Position numbers and translations under genes: made by a program. Of a DNA stretch of 17,996 nt, positions 6,393 to 13,851 are shown piece after piece; the stretch's first letter is position 1, and each line of letters opens with the position of its first letter. The notes below the pieces were generated by a model. The model was not told the origin of the DNA and made no database searches. It saw only the letters and a program-made list of their open reading frames with translations. Location: contig JBCDBL010000090.1 in the NCBI GenBank assembly GCA_039183635.1, positions 1 to 17,996 on the forward strand. Direction: 5' to 3'. The stretch is from JBCDBL01 sp039183635 (GTDB lineage Bacteria; Pseudomonadota; Alphaproteobacteria; Caulobacterales; Parvularculaceae).

Positions 6393-7586
6393 ATGATGAC
6401 GCAGCCAAATGATACGACGCCCGCCGCACCGGATAATAAGGACCGTAAAGGACCCCTGCGCCGATTAGGCGCTGGCGTTCGACGCATCACTAGGCCGCGG
6501 CAAAAGTTCGCCATGCCGAACGCCCAAAGCGGTCTGAAAATCGTGATCGCAACGGACGCATGGAAGCCGCAACTGAACGGTGTTGTCCGAACGCTCGACA
6601 CCCTAGGTCAAATTCTGGAAAGTTTCGGCAACGAGGTGATGTACATAACGCCGGATAAATTCCACACGTTGCCGATGCCCACCTATTCGGAAATTAAGCT
6701 CGCGATTCTGCCGAATCGCAAGGTGGCGAAGCTTATTAACGAGTTTAAGCCCGACGCCATACATATTGCGACGGAAGGCACGATCGGTCGCGCCGCACGG
6801 CGGTTCTGCCGAAGACGGAATTATCCCTTCACAACCTCTTTTCATACGCGCTTTCCTGAGTATGTGAACGCAAGGTTCAACCTGCCCATCGACTGGGGCT
6901 ACGCCGTCCTGAAAGACTTCCACAAATACGGCGAGACAATGATGGTGGCGACACCGTCTTTGAGGGAAGAACTTACCGAACGGGGTTTTCAAAATATGAA
7001 GTTGTGGGCGCGCGGCGTCGACACCTCCGTTTTCACCCCCGGCTCCAAGGAGCTACTCGACCACCTGCCAAGGCCAATTTGGCTATATGTCGGTCGAATT
7101 GCAGTCGAAAAAAGCATTGAGGATTTTCTGGAGCTTGACCTTCCTGGCACGAAGGTCATTGTTGGCGACGGTCCGTCTTATGAGGAAATGAAAGAAAAAT
7201 ATAAGGATGCGGTCTTCACCGGCCCCAAATATGAGGCTGATTTGACAGCCCATTATCAAGCGTCGGATGTTTTTGTTTTCCCCTCACGTACAGACACGTT
7301 CGGCCTGGTAAATGTTGAGGCCTTGGCATGCGGCGTTCCTGTCGCTGCATATCCCGTACGCGGACCTTCTGAAATTCTCGCAGATGCGCCCAAAGGCGCA
7401 GGGAGCCTCAATGAAGATTTACGCGTCGCATGCATGACCGCATGGGAGAACGCAGACCCCCAAGACGCCCGGGAACATGCGATGAAATTCTCATGGGAAG
7501 CGGGCGCCCGTCAATTCATCGCCAACCTCGAAATCCCTGGTTTTGATGAAGAATTCTGGCTGCGCTCGGCGAAAATGATGGACTAA
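6393..7586 (+). CDS. GT4-family glycosyltransferase (MgtA/SqdX-like)
   Basis: This 397-residue retaining GT-B glycosyltransferase has the N-terminal acceptor domain from about residue 48 (KIVIATDAWKPQLNGVVRTL, with the GVVRT loop of the family), FTTSFHTRFPEY (146-157) and GVDTSVFTPG. The C-terminal nucleotide-sugar domain holds YVGRIAVEKS (232-241; Arg235 and Lys240 expected to bind phosphates), VGDGPSY and the E-x7-E equivalent as Asp301-x7-Glu309 in RTDTFGLVNVEALACG. Close relatives transfer mannose, glucose, glucuronate or sulfoquinovose to diacylglycerol-type lipids, so a glycolipid role is plausible, with the donor unknown. The first 40 residues are basic and outside the fold; an internal Met41 would also give an intact enzyme. 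It stands alone as a transcription unit, and a cluster of palindromic repeats begins 4 bp after its stop codon. Confidence 0.9.
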   Translation: MMTQPNDTTPAAPDNKDRKGPLRRLGAGVRRITRPRQKFAMPNAQSGLKIVIATDAWKPQLNGVVRTLDTLGQILESFGNEVMYITPDKFHTLPMPTYSEIKLAILPNRKVAKLINEFKPDAIHIATEGTIGRAARRFCRRRNYPFTTSFHTRFPEYVNARFNLPIDWGYAVLKDFHKYGETMMVATPSLREELTERGFQNMKLWARGVDTSVFTPGSKELLDHLPRPIWLYVGRIAVEKSIEDFLELDLPGTKVIVGDGPSYEEMKEKYKDAVFTGPKYEADLTAHYQASDVFVFPSRTDTFGLVNVEALACGVPVAAYPVRGPSEILADAPKGAGSLNEDLRVACMTAWENADPQDAREHAMKFSWEAGARQFIANLEIPGFDEEFWLRSAKMMD

Positions 7587-7590
7587 GCAC

Positions 7591-7697
7591 CTAAAGCGTC
7601 TCCTCTTCAATCGGAATCAGGCAGACGCTTTAAGTCTTTGTTTTTTCGCATTTCCGGACGTCCAACCGTACACACTTGACCTGGAAATGCTTTAGAG
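7591..7697 (+). repeat. Composite palindromic repeat, copy 1 (two modules)
   Basis: Module A has perfect arms AAAGCGTCT (7593-7601) and AGACGCTTT (7623-7631) around a centre containing TTCAATCGGAATCAGG. Module B has arms GCATTTCC (7648-7655) and GGAAATGC (7683-7690). The whole 107-bp unit recurs in reverse orientation at 11151-11258. Module B resembles a palindrome I know from Rhizobiales intergenic mosaic elements. Confidence 0.9.
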
Positions 7698-7729
7698 CCG
7701 TTTGCCTTTCTCGTTTGTCTGCAAACGGC
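7697..7729. repeat. Palindromic module GCCGTTTGC/GCAAACGGC
   Basis: Perfect 9-bp arms at 7697-7705 and 7721-7729 with a 15-nt pyrimidine-rich loop. The arm core is shared with the inverted repeat at 3984-4044. Confidence 0.8.
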
Positions 7730-7730
7730 C

Positions 7731-7774
7731 CTAGAGCACGTCTCATTTAATTGGATTCATATGACGTGCTCTAG
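7731..7774. repeat. Palindromic intergenic repeat module (CTAGAGCACG type), copy 2
   Basis: Perfect 11-bp arms CTAGAGCACGT (7731-7741) and ACGTGCTCTAG (7764-7774) around CTCATTTAATTGGATTCATATG. Same module as 4436-4481, where one arm has drifted. Confidence 0.88.
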
Positions 7775-7786
7775 GTCTTTGTTTAC

Positions 7787-7831
7787 GCGTGTCTTTTACG
7801 CAAAACCGGTATCCACTTTTGCGTGACACGC
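7787..7831. repeat. Palindromic module GCGTGTC...ACGCAAAA/TTTTGCGT...GACACGC
   Basis: A two-part stem: GCGTGTC (7787-7793) pairs with GACACGC (7825-7831) and ACGCAAAA (7798-7805) with TTTTGCGT (7817-7824), with a 4-nt bulge on the left side. Part of the mosaic cluster downstream of the glycosyltransferase. Confidence 0.8.
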
Positions 7832-7848
7832 GCTAGAATCTTTATTAT

Positions 7849-7897
7849 GAGCGCGTGAGACGACCTTCGTCTGATCCAAGTCACACGCAACGCGCTC
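7849..7897. repeat. Palindromic module overlapping the TonB receptor stop codon
   Basis: Outer arms GAGCGCGT (7849-7856) and ACGCGCTC (7890-7897) enclose a small hairpin AGACGA-CCT-TCGTCT (7858-7872). The TCTAGAA at the right border contains the TAG stop of the minus-strand receptor (7897-7899). Confidence 0.75.
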
Positions 7898-10134
7898 TAG
7901 AATGTCGCCTGATACGCAATCGTAATTGCACGTCCAGGAGCTGGATTCACGCGACTGTTGAAAAACGCACTGCTACGATATGTTTGCGACGCCGGCGTCA
8001 AGTACTGACGATCAAGCAAGTTTGTAACCTGCAGGCTCACAACGCCGAACGGAACCTCCTGAACGAGACCGGCATCCAGCAAATAGTAGCCCTCAATCTC
8101 GAATGTGTCGGTTCCGTCCTCCAAAGCAGAATCGCGATCACCGATGGCGAGCAACTGGAAGTTCGCTGACGTTTTGTCGTTAAACTGATAATCACCAAAT
8201 ATAGTGGCCTTCCAGGGCTGTATCTCAAGGCTGGAAATCGCCGCAAATCCTCCAGGCCCGTCGCCGTCTGCGTCGAACTCGCCCTCACTCCAGGAAAAAG
8301 CGCTAGACAAGTTAAAACTGTCTGTGACCTCCCAATCAGCCGCGATTTCAAGCCCATATATCTCTTCCGGCGCCCTTAAATACTCGCCGAAACCATCGGC
8401 GTCGAACTGAAAGGTCTCGCCAAACTCCGATTCAGAGAAAAACGCTGCAAAACTATAGTTCACCGGACCAAACGCACCGCGGAAGCCTGCTTCGTAATTG
8501 TCGATAATTTGCGGCTCTATCGCCTCGTCCCCTTGGATTTGACCTTCAACCGGAAGCAGTCGGCCAAGGGATATCAGGCTCGGCAACTCAACAGCTTGGG
8601 CGAAATTCGCATAAGCGGTAAACTGAGTGGTAACATCGTATGTAAAACCGATATTGTAGGCAAAACCGTCAGAGGACCCTTTCGCCCCTAACCTGCTGAC
8701 GCGCGTACCATTGATGTAAGTTTGTTCAAAAGTTGTAATACCGCCTTCAATTGAGAAGTCAGGCTCCTCATAACGCAGGCCGGCTGTGAGGCGAAGTTTG
8801 TCGGTCACCTCAAAATCGCCTTGAACGAAAACGCCGAATGTCTCTAAATCTACAGGGCGTGTAAAGAACAAATCTTCTATGACCGGCCCCAGAATCAGGG
8901 TGTCGGAAAAATCAGGAGGAAGCTGATATACGAAAGACGTTTGATTGATCTCTTGCTCGTCATAGTCTGCACCAACGATAAAACTAAATCGTTCGCCGAC
9001 GTCACGACTATACTGAACGCGAAAACCGCTGCCCTCAAAGACTTGCAGCGTTTGATAATTGTCCGGAAACTCAGGTTGCTCGGCAATAAAAACAAGCTGC
9101 GCAAGCCGCAAGTCGATAAAAGGACTGATCAGTTCGTCTTTTCGATTGTAATAGACAGCTGAGAATGCGCCGCCAAAAAGATCCGTATGGTCGTACCGAA
9201 TAGTGAAAAACTGTTTCTCATCGGATGGCTCGTTTTCATTGTATGTAATGGTGTTGCCGCCCTCATCGAATACGGCGATCGCTTCACCGCTGTCGTTGGC
9301 AAGAAATTCCAACGTTCTGTCATCTTCTTCAAGCTCGGTCAGGTTATAGACGGCCTGAAGGCGTTGGGTCGGCGTAATATCGTAGCCCGCCTTCAAGAAG
9401 TAGTTCGTCGTATCGTAAAACCCGAAATAGGTCGGACCGGAGATATTCCCTTCCCCATCGAACTGGGCGTTTTGCGCATCGAAGGAGACTTGCGCGACGT
9501 AGTCGAAATTCTCAATCGTGCCAGAGATAAGGCCCGATGATTTCCAGCTTAAGGATGATTCATCCAGCGGCTGCGGCGCACCGGGATAAAACTGGATCTG
9601 GTGCCGAAGCTCCGCTTCGATCGGTTTATCCGCCGCCTCACGGGTAAAGAACTGAATCACGCCGCCGGCGGCGCCGGCGCCATAGATCGAGGTCGGCCCG
9701 TACAGCACCTCGATCTGACCAAGGGTTTCCGGATCAAATTTGGTGAGCGGACTTGTGCGAAATGCAGAACCGCCATTGAAGTCCAGCGGCACGCCATCGA
9801 TCAGATATTGCGGTTCGCGTCCGCGCAAAGTGTTCGTTCGTATCAGGTCATTTTGGGTCGGCGCGCCGAACCCCGGCACGGCCAAACCGAGTATGTCAGC
9901 GACATTCGAGGTTTTGGCAAGGTTTACCTCAAGCGCCTCCGGGTCGATGACAATGACCGAACGGGCGATCTCATTGATTTTTTGCGCACGGCGCGTCGCG
10001 GTGACCACGATGACATCATCGTCATCTGTGCCTGCTTGTTCATTCACCGCCGTCTGCGCGTACCCCGTCCCATACGTCGCAGCCATCAAAGCCGCCGAAC
10101 CAACCGTGAGTTTCAACACTAGATTTTGTTTCAT
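7897..10134 (-). CDS. TonB-dependent siderophore-type receptor (IutA-like)
   Basis: This 745-residue outer-membrane receptor has a signal peptide (residues 1-26, cleavage likely after GYA), a TonB box VIVVTATRRAQ (41-51), and a plug of about 110 residues with LRGREPQYLIDGVPLDF and IEVLYGPTSIYGAGAAGGVI. A barrel follows, ending in the aromatic C-terminus expected for outer-membrane insertion (ITIAYQATF). The plug signatures resemble hydroxamate siderophore receptors such as IutA, and a Fur-box-like site overlaps the promoter (10194-10221), so iron uptake is the best guess. No siderophore biosynthesis or ABC transporter genes accompany it, so it may take up xenosiderophores. AAGGTG lies 11 nt before the ATG, after a leader of about 50 nt. 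The gene looks richer in A and T than its neighbours. Its TAG stop lies within a palindromic repeat. Confidence 0.94.
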   Translation of the reverse strand: MKQNLVLKLTVGSAALMAATYGTGYAQTAVNEQAGTDDDDVIVVTATRRAQKINEIARSVIVIDPEALEVNLAKTSNVADILGLAVPGFGAPTQNDLIRTNTLRGREPQYLIDGVPLDFNGGSAFRTSPLTKFDPETLGQIEVLYGPTSIYGAGAAGGVIQFFTREAADKPIEAELRHQIQFYPGAPQPLDESSLSWKSSGLISGTIENFDYVAQVSFDAQNAQFDGEGNISGPTYFGFYDTTNYFLKAGYDITPTQRLQAVYNLTELEEDDRTLEFLANDSGEAIAVFDEGGNTITYNENEPSDEKQFFTIRYDHTDLFGGAFSAVYYNRKDELISPFIDLRLAQLVFIAEQPEFPDNYQTLQVFEGSGFRVQYSRDVGERFSFIVGADYDEQEINQTSFVYQLPPDFSDTLILGPVIEDLFFTRPVDLETFGVFVQGDFEVTDKLRLTAGLRYEEPDFSIEGGITTFEQTYINGTRVSRLGAKGSSDGFAYNIGFTYDVTTQFTAYANFAQAVELPSLISLGRLLPVEGQIQGDEAIEPQIIDNYEAGFRGAFGPVNYSFAAFFSESEFGETFQFDADGFGEYLRAPEEIYGLEIAADWEVTDSFNLSSAFSWSEGEFDADGDGPGGFAAISSLEIQPWKATIFGDYQFNDKTSANFQLLAIGDRDSALEDGTDTFEIEGYYLLDAGLVQEVPFGVVSLQVTNLLDRQYLTPASQTYRSSAFFNSRVNPAPGRAITIAYQATF

Positions 10135-10193
10135 TTTCCGGCTTCACCTTTAACTAACATTGCAATTTAAATGTAAATTCATCGTCAGGCGAA

Positions 10194-10221
10194 GATATAA
10201 ATTATTGCGAATTATTATCAA
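10194..10221 (-). promoter_or_regulatory. Receptor promoter overlapping a Fur-box-like operator
   Basis: On the minus strand TTGATA (10216-10221), a 16-bp spacer and TATATC (10194-10199) form a good promoter about 60 bp before the receptor ATG. The plus-strand 19-mer ATTATTGCGAATTATTATC (10201-10219) matches 13 of 19 positions of the E. coli Fur consensus and fills the space between the boxes, so a bound repressor would block RNA polymerase. Alphaproteobacterial Fur, Mur and Irr sites vary, so which regulator binds is open. Confidence 0.55.
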
Positions 10222-10511
10222 CTGCAAAAAGTGCCTTTATGGTCACAATCGTATGGAAAAAACCATCTGAGTTCGGGAGGCGGGCGTCGCTTAGAAAAAT
10301 GAAATGTTCTGGCAAACCAACACACAGCTCTCTTTACGCGCGCCCGACGGCCGCCGCCCTCCAAAATTATTTCGATTAAGCCAAAATTGTTTCGATTAAG
10401 AACGTCGGCGCACTTGCGTCGCCAGCCTTACGGCGTCCAAACTCTGATCGAACCGTTCGCACCTTACGGGTCCAGCCTCCGATCTGAAATCAAACAGTGA
10501 AAGCGTGCGCC
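10222..10511. other. Intergenic region between receptor promoter and the DsbA-like gene
   Basis: Contains a tandem 20-bp repeat at 10361-10400. A 26-codon frame (10300-10380) lacks a ribosome binding site. Nothing else is recognised; a promoter for the downstream gene could not be assigned. Confidence 0.5.
10361..10400 (+). repeat. Tandem 20-bp direct repeat
   Basis: CCAAAATTATTTCGATTAAG (10361-10380) is followed directly by the same 20 bp with one change (A to G at position 9). It may be a replication-slippage duplication or a pair of regulator sites between the divergent genes. Confidence 0.85.
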
Positions 10512-11156
10512 ATGCGCCTTGATATATTTTGGTCTTTTCGCAGCCCCTATGCCTACCTTGCAGTCGACCGTCTTGTGAATATTGCGACAGATTACACCGT
10601 AGACGCCAGATTGCGCGTCGTGCGGCCCTTGGCCCTGCGGGAACCCGACTTTTTTAAGAAGGCTCGGCCGCAGTTCCTCCCTTACATGCTGCATGATCTG
10701 GCGCGCGAAGGCGAACGCTTAGGCGTCAAGATTTCACTGCCGCAGCCCGACCCGGTCGACATGGATCTTACAACCGGTGTCGTCGCCCGCGAACAGCCCC
10801 ATATTGACAGGCTCATGTCCCTTGGCGTCGCTGCACAGCGTGCAGGCAAAGGCCTCGCCGCAGCACAAGCCATATCCCGTCGCATATGGAGCGGCGAGCC
10901 GGACTGGCATCTTGGCGATGCATTAAAAGACGCCCTCAACGCTGCCGGTTGTGAATTCGAGGCGTTGCACCAATGGTCCGAGACCCATACGGAGGATGTA
11001 AAAGCCGAGATTAAAGAAAACGAGGCTGACCAGATGAAGCACCATTGGGGCGTGCCTCTCATGGTGCTCGGGGAAGAGTCTTTTTTCGGCCAAGATCGGA
11101 TCGACACCCTTTTATGGCGCCTTAACGAGGCCGGCTTGAAACGTAACGAACCCTAA
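10512..11156 (+). CDS. DsbA-superfamily protein, 2-hydroxychromene-2-carboxylate isomerase/kappa-class GST-like
   Basis: The 214-residue protein begins MRLDIFWSFRSPYAYLAV, with Ser11-Pro12 in the place of the CxxC of DsbA, as in HCCA isomerases and kappa glutathione transferases, where this Ser binds glutathione. The C-terminal block WGVPLMVLGEESFFGQDRIDTLLWRL is the family's typical cis-Pro and FFGQDR region. Thiol oxidoreductase activity is therefore unlikely; a glutathione-dependent isomerase or transferase is likely, with unknown substrate. It is cytoplasmic, with no signal peptide. An in-frame GTG at 10497 would add five residues, but the family normally starts at the ATG chosen here. 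The TAA stop (11154-11156) lies inside the end of a composite palindromic repeat. No aromatic-degradation genes are adjacent. Confidence 0.88.
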   Translation: MRLDIFWSFRSPYAYLAVDRLVNIATDYTVDARLRVVRPLALREPDFFKKARPQFLPYMLHDLAREGERLGVKISLPQPDPVDMDLTTGVVAREQPHIDRLMSLGVAAQRAGKGLAAAQAISRRIWSGEPDWHLGDALKDALNAAGCEFEALHQWSETHTEDVKAEIKENEADQMKHHWGVPLMVLGEESFFGQDRIDTLLWRLNEAGLKRNEP

Positions 11157-11258
11157 AGCCTTTCCAGGCCAAGCGTATACGGTTGGCCGTCCGCAAATGC
11201 GAAAAAACAAAAACTTAAAGCGTCTGCCTGATTCCGATTGAACAGGAGACGCTTTAAG
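11151..11258 (-). repeat. Composite palindromic repeat, copy 2 (inverted relative to 7591-7697)
   Basis: Read on the minus strand it follows copy 1 almost base for base: CTTAAAGCGTCTCC, then TTCAATCGGAATCAGGCAGA, then TTGTTTTTTCGCATTTGCGG, ending in CTGGAAAGGCTTTAGGG. The module A arms are perfect here (CTTAAAGCGTCT/AGACGCTTTAAG), while the module B arms have drifted. Its border contains the TAA of the upstream gene. Confidence 0.9.
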
Positions 11259-11499
11259 TGACTTTACCAATTTACACGGATCAGCGCCGTGCTTTCCGAC
11301 GACATCACGCGGGCTGACGGCGCCGATCACATCATTTATCGGATCAGCGTGCAGAATTGGCCAGCCCCCTTAGAGGGCCAAGGCTTCCGGAGCTCCGCCC
11401 AATTCGCGTTCGATTGTCGCTGTCGGCGAAAAATCCGTTGACCTCAGCCCCGCCGCATCGCATGTCAGGCAGTCTTTTGCATTCAAGGAAAGCGCGCCC
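11259..11499. other. Leader region of typA
   Basis: About 240 bp without a gene. CGGATCAGCG occurs twice in direct orientation (11277-11286 and 11340-11349), and TTGGCC (11357-11362)/GGCCAA (11376-11381) form a small inverted repeat. TTGACC at 11433-11438 could be a -35 box but no -10 follows at the right distance. AAGGAA at 11485-11490 is the typA ribosome binding site. Confidence 0.45.
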
Positions 11500-13344
11500 A
11501 TGGCCCTGCGTAACATCGCCATCATCGCCCATGTCGACCACGGCAAAACCACGCTCGTCGACGAAATGCTGCGCCAGTCCGGCGCGGTGCGCGCCAACGC
11601 CGAAATGGCGGAGCGGGCTATGGACTCTAATGACATTGAGCGAGAGCGGGGCATCACCATTCTCGCCAAGTGCACCAGCGTCGAATGGGACAGCCCGACC
11701 CATGGGGCCGTGCGCCTGAACATTGTGGACACGCCGGGACACGCCGATTTCGGCGGCGAGGTGGAGCGCATCCTGTCCATGGTCGACGGCGTCGTGTTGC
11801 TGGTGGACGCCGAAGAAGGCCCGATGCCGCAAACCAAGTTCGTTTTGTCCAAAGCCCTCGCCCTTGGTCTGAAACCCATCGTGGTTCTGAATAAGGTGGA
11901 TCGGCCCCACGCAGATCCGGACAAAGTGCTGGATGATGCGTTTGATCTGTTTACAGCCCTCGACGCCGATGACGAACAGCTCGACTTTCCTGTGCTCTAC
12001 GCCTCCGGCAAAGAGGGGTGGGCGAGCGAACAGCTGGACGGCGACCGTACGGATCTAAAACCCCTTTTCGAACGCATTCTCGCCCATGTGCCGGCGCCGG
12101 ATGTTGAAGAGGCGGCTGAAACAAAACCGTTTAAAGTGCTCGCCACGACCCTGGAGGCCGATCCGTTTTTGGGGCGCATCCTCACGGGGCGGATCGTTTC
12201 GGGAGTCGCAAAACCGGGCGTGACGCTAAAGGCCCTGGCGCGAGACGGCGCGGAAGTGGAACGGACGCGGATCTCCAAGGTGCTCGCCTTTCGCGGTCTC
12301 AAGCGCCAGCCCATTGACGAAGCCGGTCCAGGAGACATCGTCGCCCTCGCCGGATTTCAAAAGGCGTCTGTCGCCGACACGTTATGCGATGTCGCCATAG
12401 ATGCGCCGCTGCGGGCGCAACCGGTGGACCCGCCCACCCTGTCGATCACGATCTCTGTAAACGATTCCCCCCTTGCCGGGCGCGAAGGCGACAAAGTGCA
12501 ATCCCGCGTGATCCGCGCGCGGCTTATGGCGGAGGCGGAAGGAAACGTCGCCATTCATGTGAAAGACACCCCGGGCGGTGAAGCTTTCGAAGTGGCGGGG
12601 CGCGGCGAACTGCAACTCGGCGTTTTGGTGGAGAACATGCGCCGCGAGGGCTTCGAGGTGGCCATCTCCCGTCCGCAGGTTTTGCTGCGCAAGGCCGAAG
12701 ATGGAACGTTGGAGGAGCCAATGGAAGAGGTCGTCATCGATGTCGATGACGAGTTTTCCGGAACGGTTATCGAAAAGCTCACTCAGCGCAAGGCTGAGCT
12801 GCAGGACATGCGTCCCTCCGGCGGCGGCAAGACCCGCATCGTCATGCACGCCCCGGCCAGGGCTCTGATCGGCTATCATGGAGAGTTTTTAACGGACACG
12901 CGGGGCTCCGGCGTCTTGAACCGCTTGTTCTTAGAATATGGCCCCCATAAAGGCGCCATTGAGGGACGACGGAACGGCGTCTACGTCTCAAATGGCGATG
13001 GGGAGGCTGTGCCGTTCGCCCTGTTCAACCTTCAGGAACGTTGCACCATGTTCATCAATCCCGGCGAGAAGGTCTATAAAGGCATGATCATCGCCGAAAA
13101 TTCCCGGCCGGAAGACCTCGACGTAAACCCGTTGAAGGCGAAACAGCTCACCAACATCCGCGCCGCCGGCAAGGACGACGCCGTGCGCCTGACGCCGCCG
13201 CGCATTCTCTCATTAGAACAGGCGATCGCCTATATCGACGATGACGAGCTTGTGGAGGTGACGCCGCAATCGATCCGACTGCGCAAAAAAGAGCTGGAGC
13301 CCCATATGCGAAAACGTCGGGCGAAGGAAAGCGCAGCCCTTTAA
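11500..13344 (+). CDS. typA: Translational GTPase TypA/BipA
   Basis: At 614 residues it has the usual length of TypA/BipA, a ribosome-binding GTPase of the EF-G family that helps 50S assembly and growth under stress or low temperature. G motifs are intact: G1 AHVDHGKT (10-17), G2 ERERGIT (47-53), G3 DTPGH (77-81), G4 NKVD (131-134), with the G5 region near YASGKEG. After the beta-barrel domain II come the two EF-G-like domains and the TypA-specific C-terminal part, recognisable by ALIGYHGEFLTDTRGSGVLN, YVSNGDGEAVPFAL, NIRAAGKDDAVRLTPP and LEQAIAYIDDDELVEVTP. An AAGGAA ribosome site lies 9 nt before the ATG. It is monocistronic, and no hairpin terminator directly follows the TAA. Confidence 0.98.
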   Translation: MALRNIAIIAHVDHGKTTLVDEMLRQSGAVRANAEMAERAMDSNDIERERGITILAKCTSVEWDSPTHGAVRLNIVDTPGHADFGGEVERILSMVDGVVLLVDAEEGPMPQTKFVLSKALALGLKPIVVLNKVDRPHADPDKVLDDAFDLFTALDADDEQLDFPVLYASGKEGWASEQLDGDRTDLKPLFERILAHVPAPDVEEAAETKPFKVLATTLEADPFLGRILTGRIVSGVAKPGVTLKALARDGAEVERTRISKVLAFRGLKRQPIDEAGPGDIVALAGFQKASVADTLCDVAIDAPLRAQPVDPPTLSITISVNDSPLAGREGDKVQSRVIRARLMAEAEGNVAIHVKDTPGGEAFEVAGRGELQLGVLVENMRREGFEVAISRPQVLLRKAEDGTLEEPMEEVVIDVDDEFSGTVIEKLTQRKAELQDMRPSGGGKTRIVMHAPARALIGYHGEFLTDTRGSGVLNRLFLEYGPHKGAIEGRRNGVYVSNGDGEAVPFALFNLQERCTMFINPGEKVYKGMIIAENSRPEDLDVNPLKAKQLTNIRAAGKDDAVRLTPPRILSLEQAIAYIDDDELVEVTPQSIRLRKKELEPHMRKRRAKESAAL

Positions 13345-13524
13345 AGCGGCCCACAGCAAAACGGTCTCACCGATTTGCGTAAACCTTCGTCTCCGTGTCT
13401 GTACGGCGTTTTTTTGGGCATCGGAAACGCAAATTCATTAACCTCCGACCAGAGGGAGAGGCTTGAAACGCTTCGCCTGGGACCGCCAGAAGCGGCCCCG
13501 AATTACGACACGCCCTGCGCTCTC

Positions 13525-13572
13525 CCTCCCCCGCACGGCGGGGGAGGTGTCGGCGTCAGCCGACGGAGGGGG
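13525..13572 (+). repeat. GC-rich REP-like palindromic unit, copy A
   Basis: CCTCCCCCGC (13525-13534) and GCGGGGGAGG (13538-13547) form a 10-bp stem with a 3-nt loop. A second stem TCGGC-GTCA-GCCGA (13550-13563) follows, then CGGAGGGGG. This format is a common intergenic repeat in alphaproteobacteria. Confidence 0.82.
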
Positions 13573-13626
13573 CCAGGATGTCGCCTATACGCCAAAAGCC
13601 GCCTTTTTAAGCACGCAGATCGCATG

Positions 13627-13681
13627 CCCCTCCGACCCGCGCGTACCGCGCGGCCCACCTCCCCCGCCCGAGCGGGGGAGG
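13627..13681 (-). repeat. GC-rich REP-like palindromic unit, copy B (inverted)
   Basis: Read on the minus strand it repeats the layout of copy A: CCTCCCCCGCTCGGGC, GCGGGGGAGG, TGGGCCGCGCGG, then CGGAGGGG, with a longer second stem. The two copies face each other 54 bp apart, as in BIME-like pairs. Confidence 0.82.
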
Positions 13682-13799
13682 AAAAACCGCCAGACAAACT
13701 TCATGCCGATGACAAACGTATCGCTCAGTGCGGTCTGCCGACGACAATGTAAAACCCGTCCAATCCTCCAACAAAGGTGAAGGTTTTTGATGGAACAAT

Positions 13800-13830
13800 A
13801 AAAAACGGCGGCCCAAAGGACCGCCGTTTT
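13800..13830 (-). terminator. Rho-independent terminator of the PEP-CTERM gene
   Basis: On the minus strand AAAACGGCGG (13821-13830) pairs with CCGCCGTTTT (13802-13811) across a 9-nt loop and is followed by six T in a row (13800-13805). It starts 21 bp after the PEP-CTERM stop codon. The T run on the plus strand is shorter, so it may also stop typA transcripts weakly. Confidence 0.85.
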
Positions 13831-13851
13831 CGTTAAGTCTTTAAAGTCGAC

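Larger units (their letters stand above)
13345..13851. other. Intergenic region with GC-rich REP-like pair
   Basis: About 500 bp between convergent typA and the PEP-CTERM gene. It holds two inverted REP-like units (13525-13572 and 13627-13681) and the terminator at 13800-13830. Frames across it give low-complexity Arg/Pro/Gly-rich products typical of translated repeats and are not counted as genes. Confidence 0.65.

Noticed and set aside
7591..7897. The palindrome cluster as a CRISPR array
   Set aside because: The units differ from each other in sequence and spacing; there is no single repeat with regular spacers.
11344..11924. Two overlapping minus-strand frames of about 185 codons at the start of typA
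   Set aside because: They are antisense to the conserved GTPase motifs of typA and show no domain.
13375..13816. Several frames of 60-125 codons across the GC-rich repeats
   Set aside because: Arg/Pro/Gly-rich translations of palindromic repeats, with no ribosome sites.
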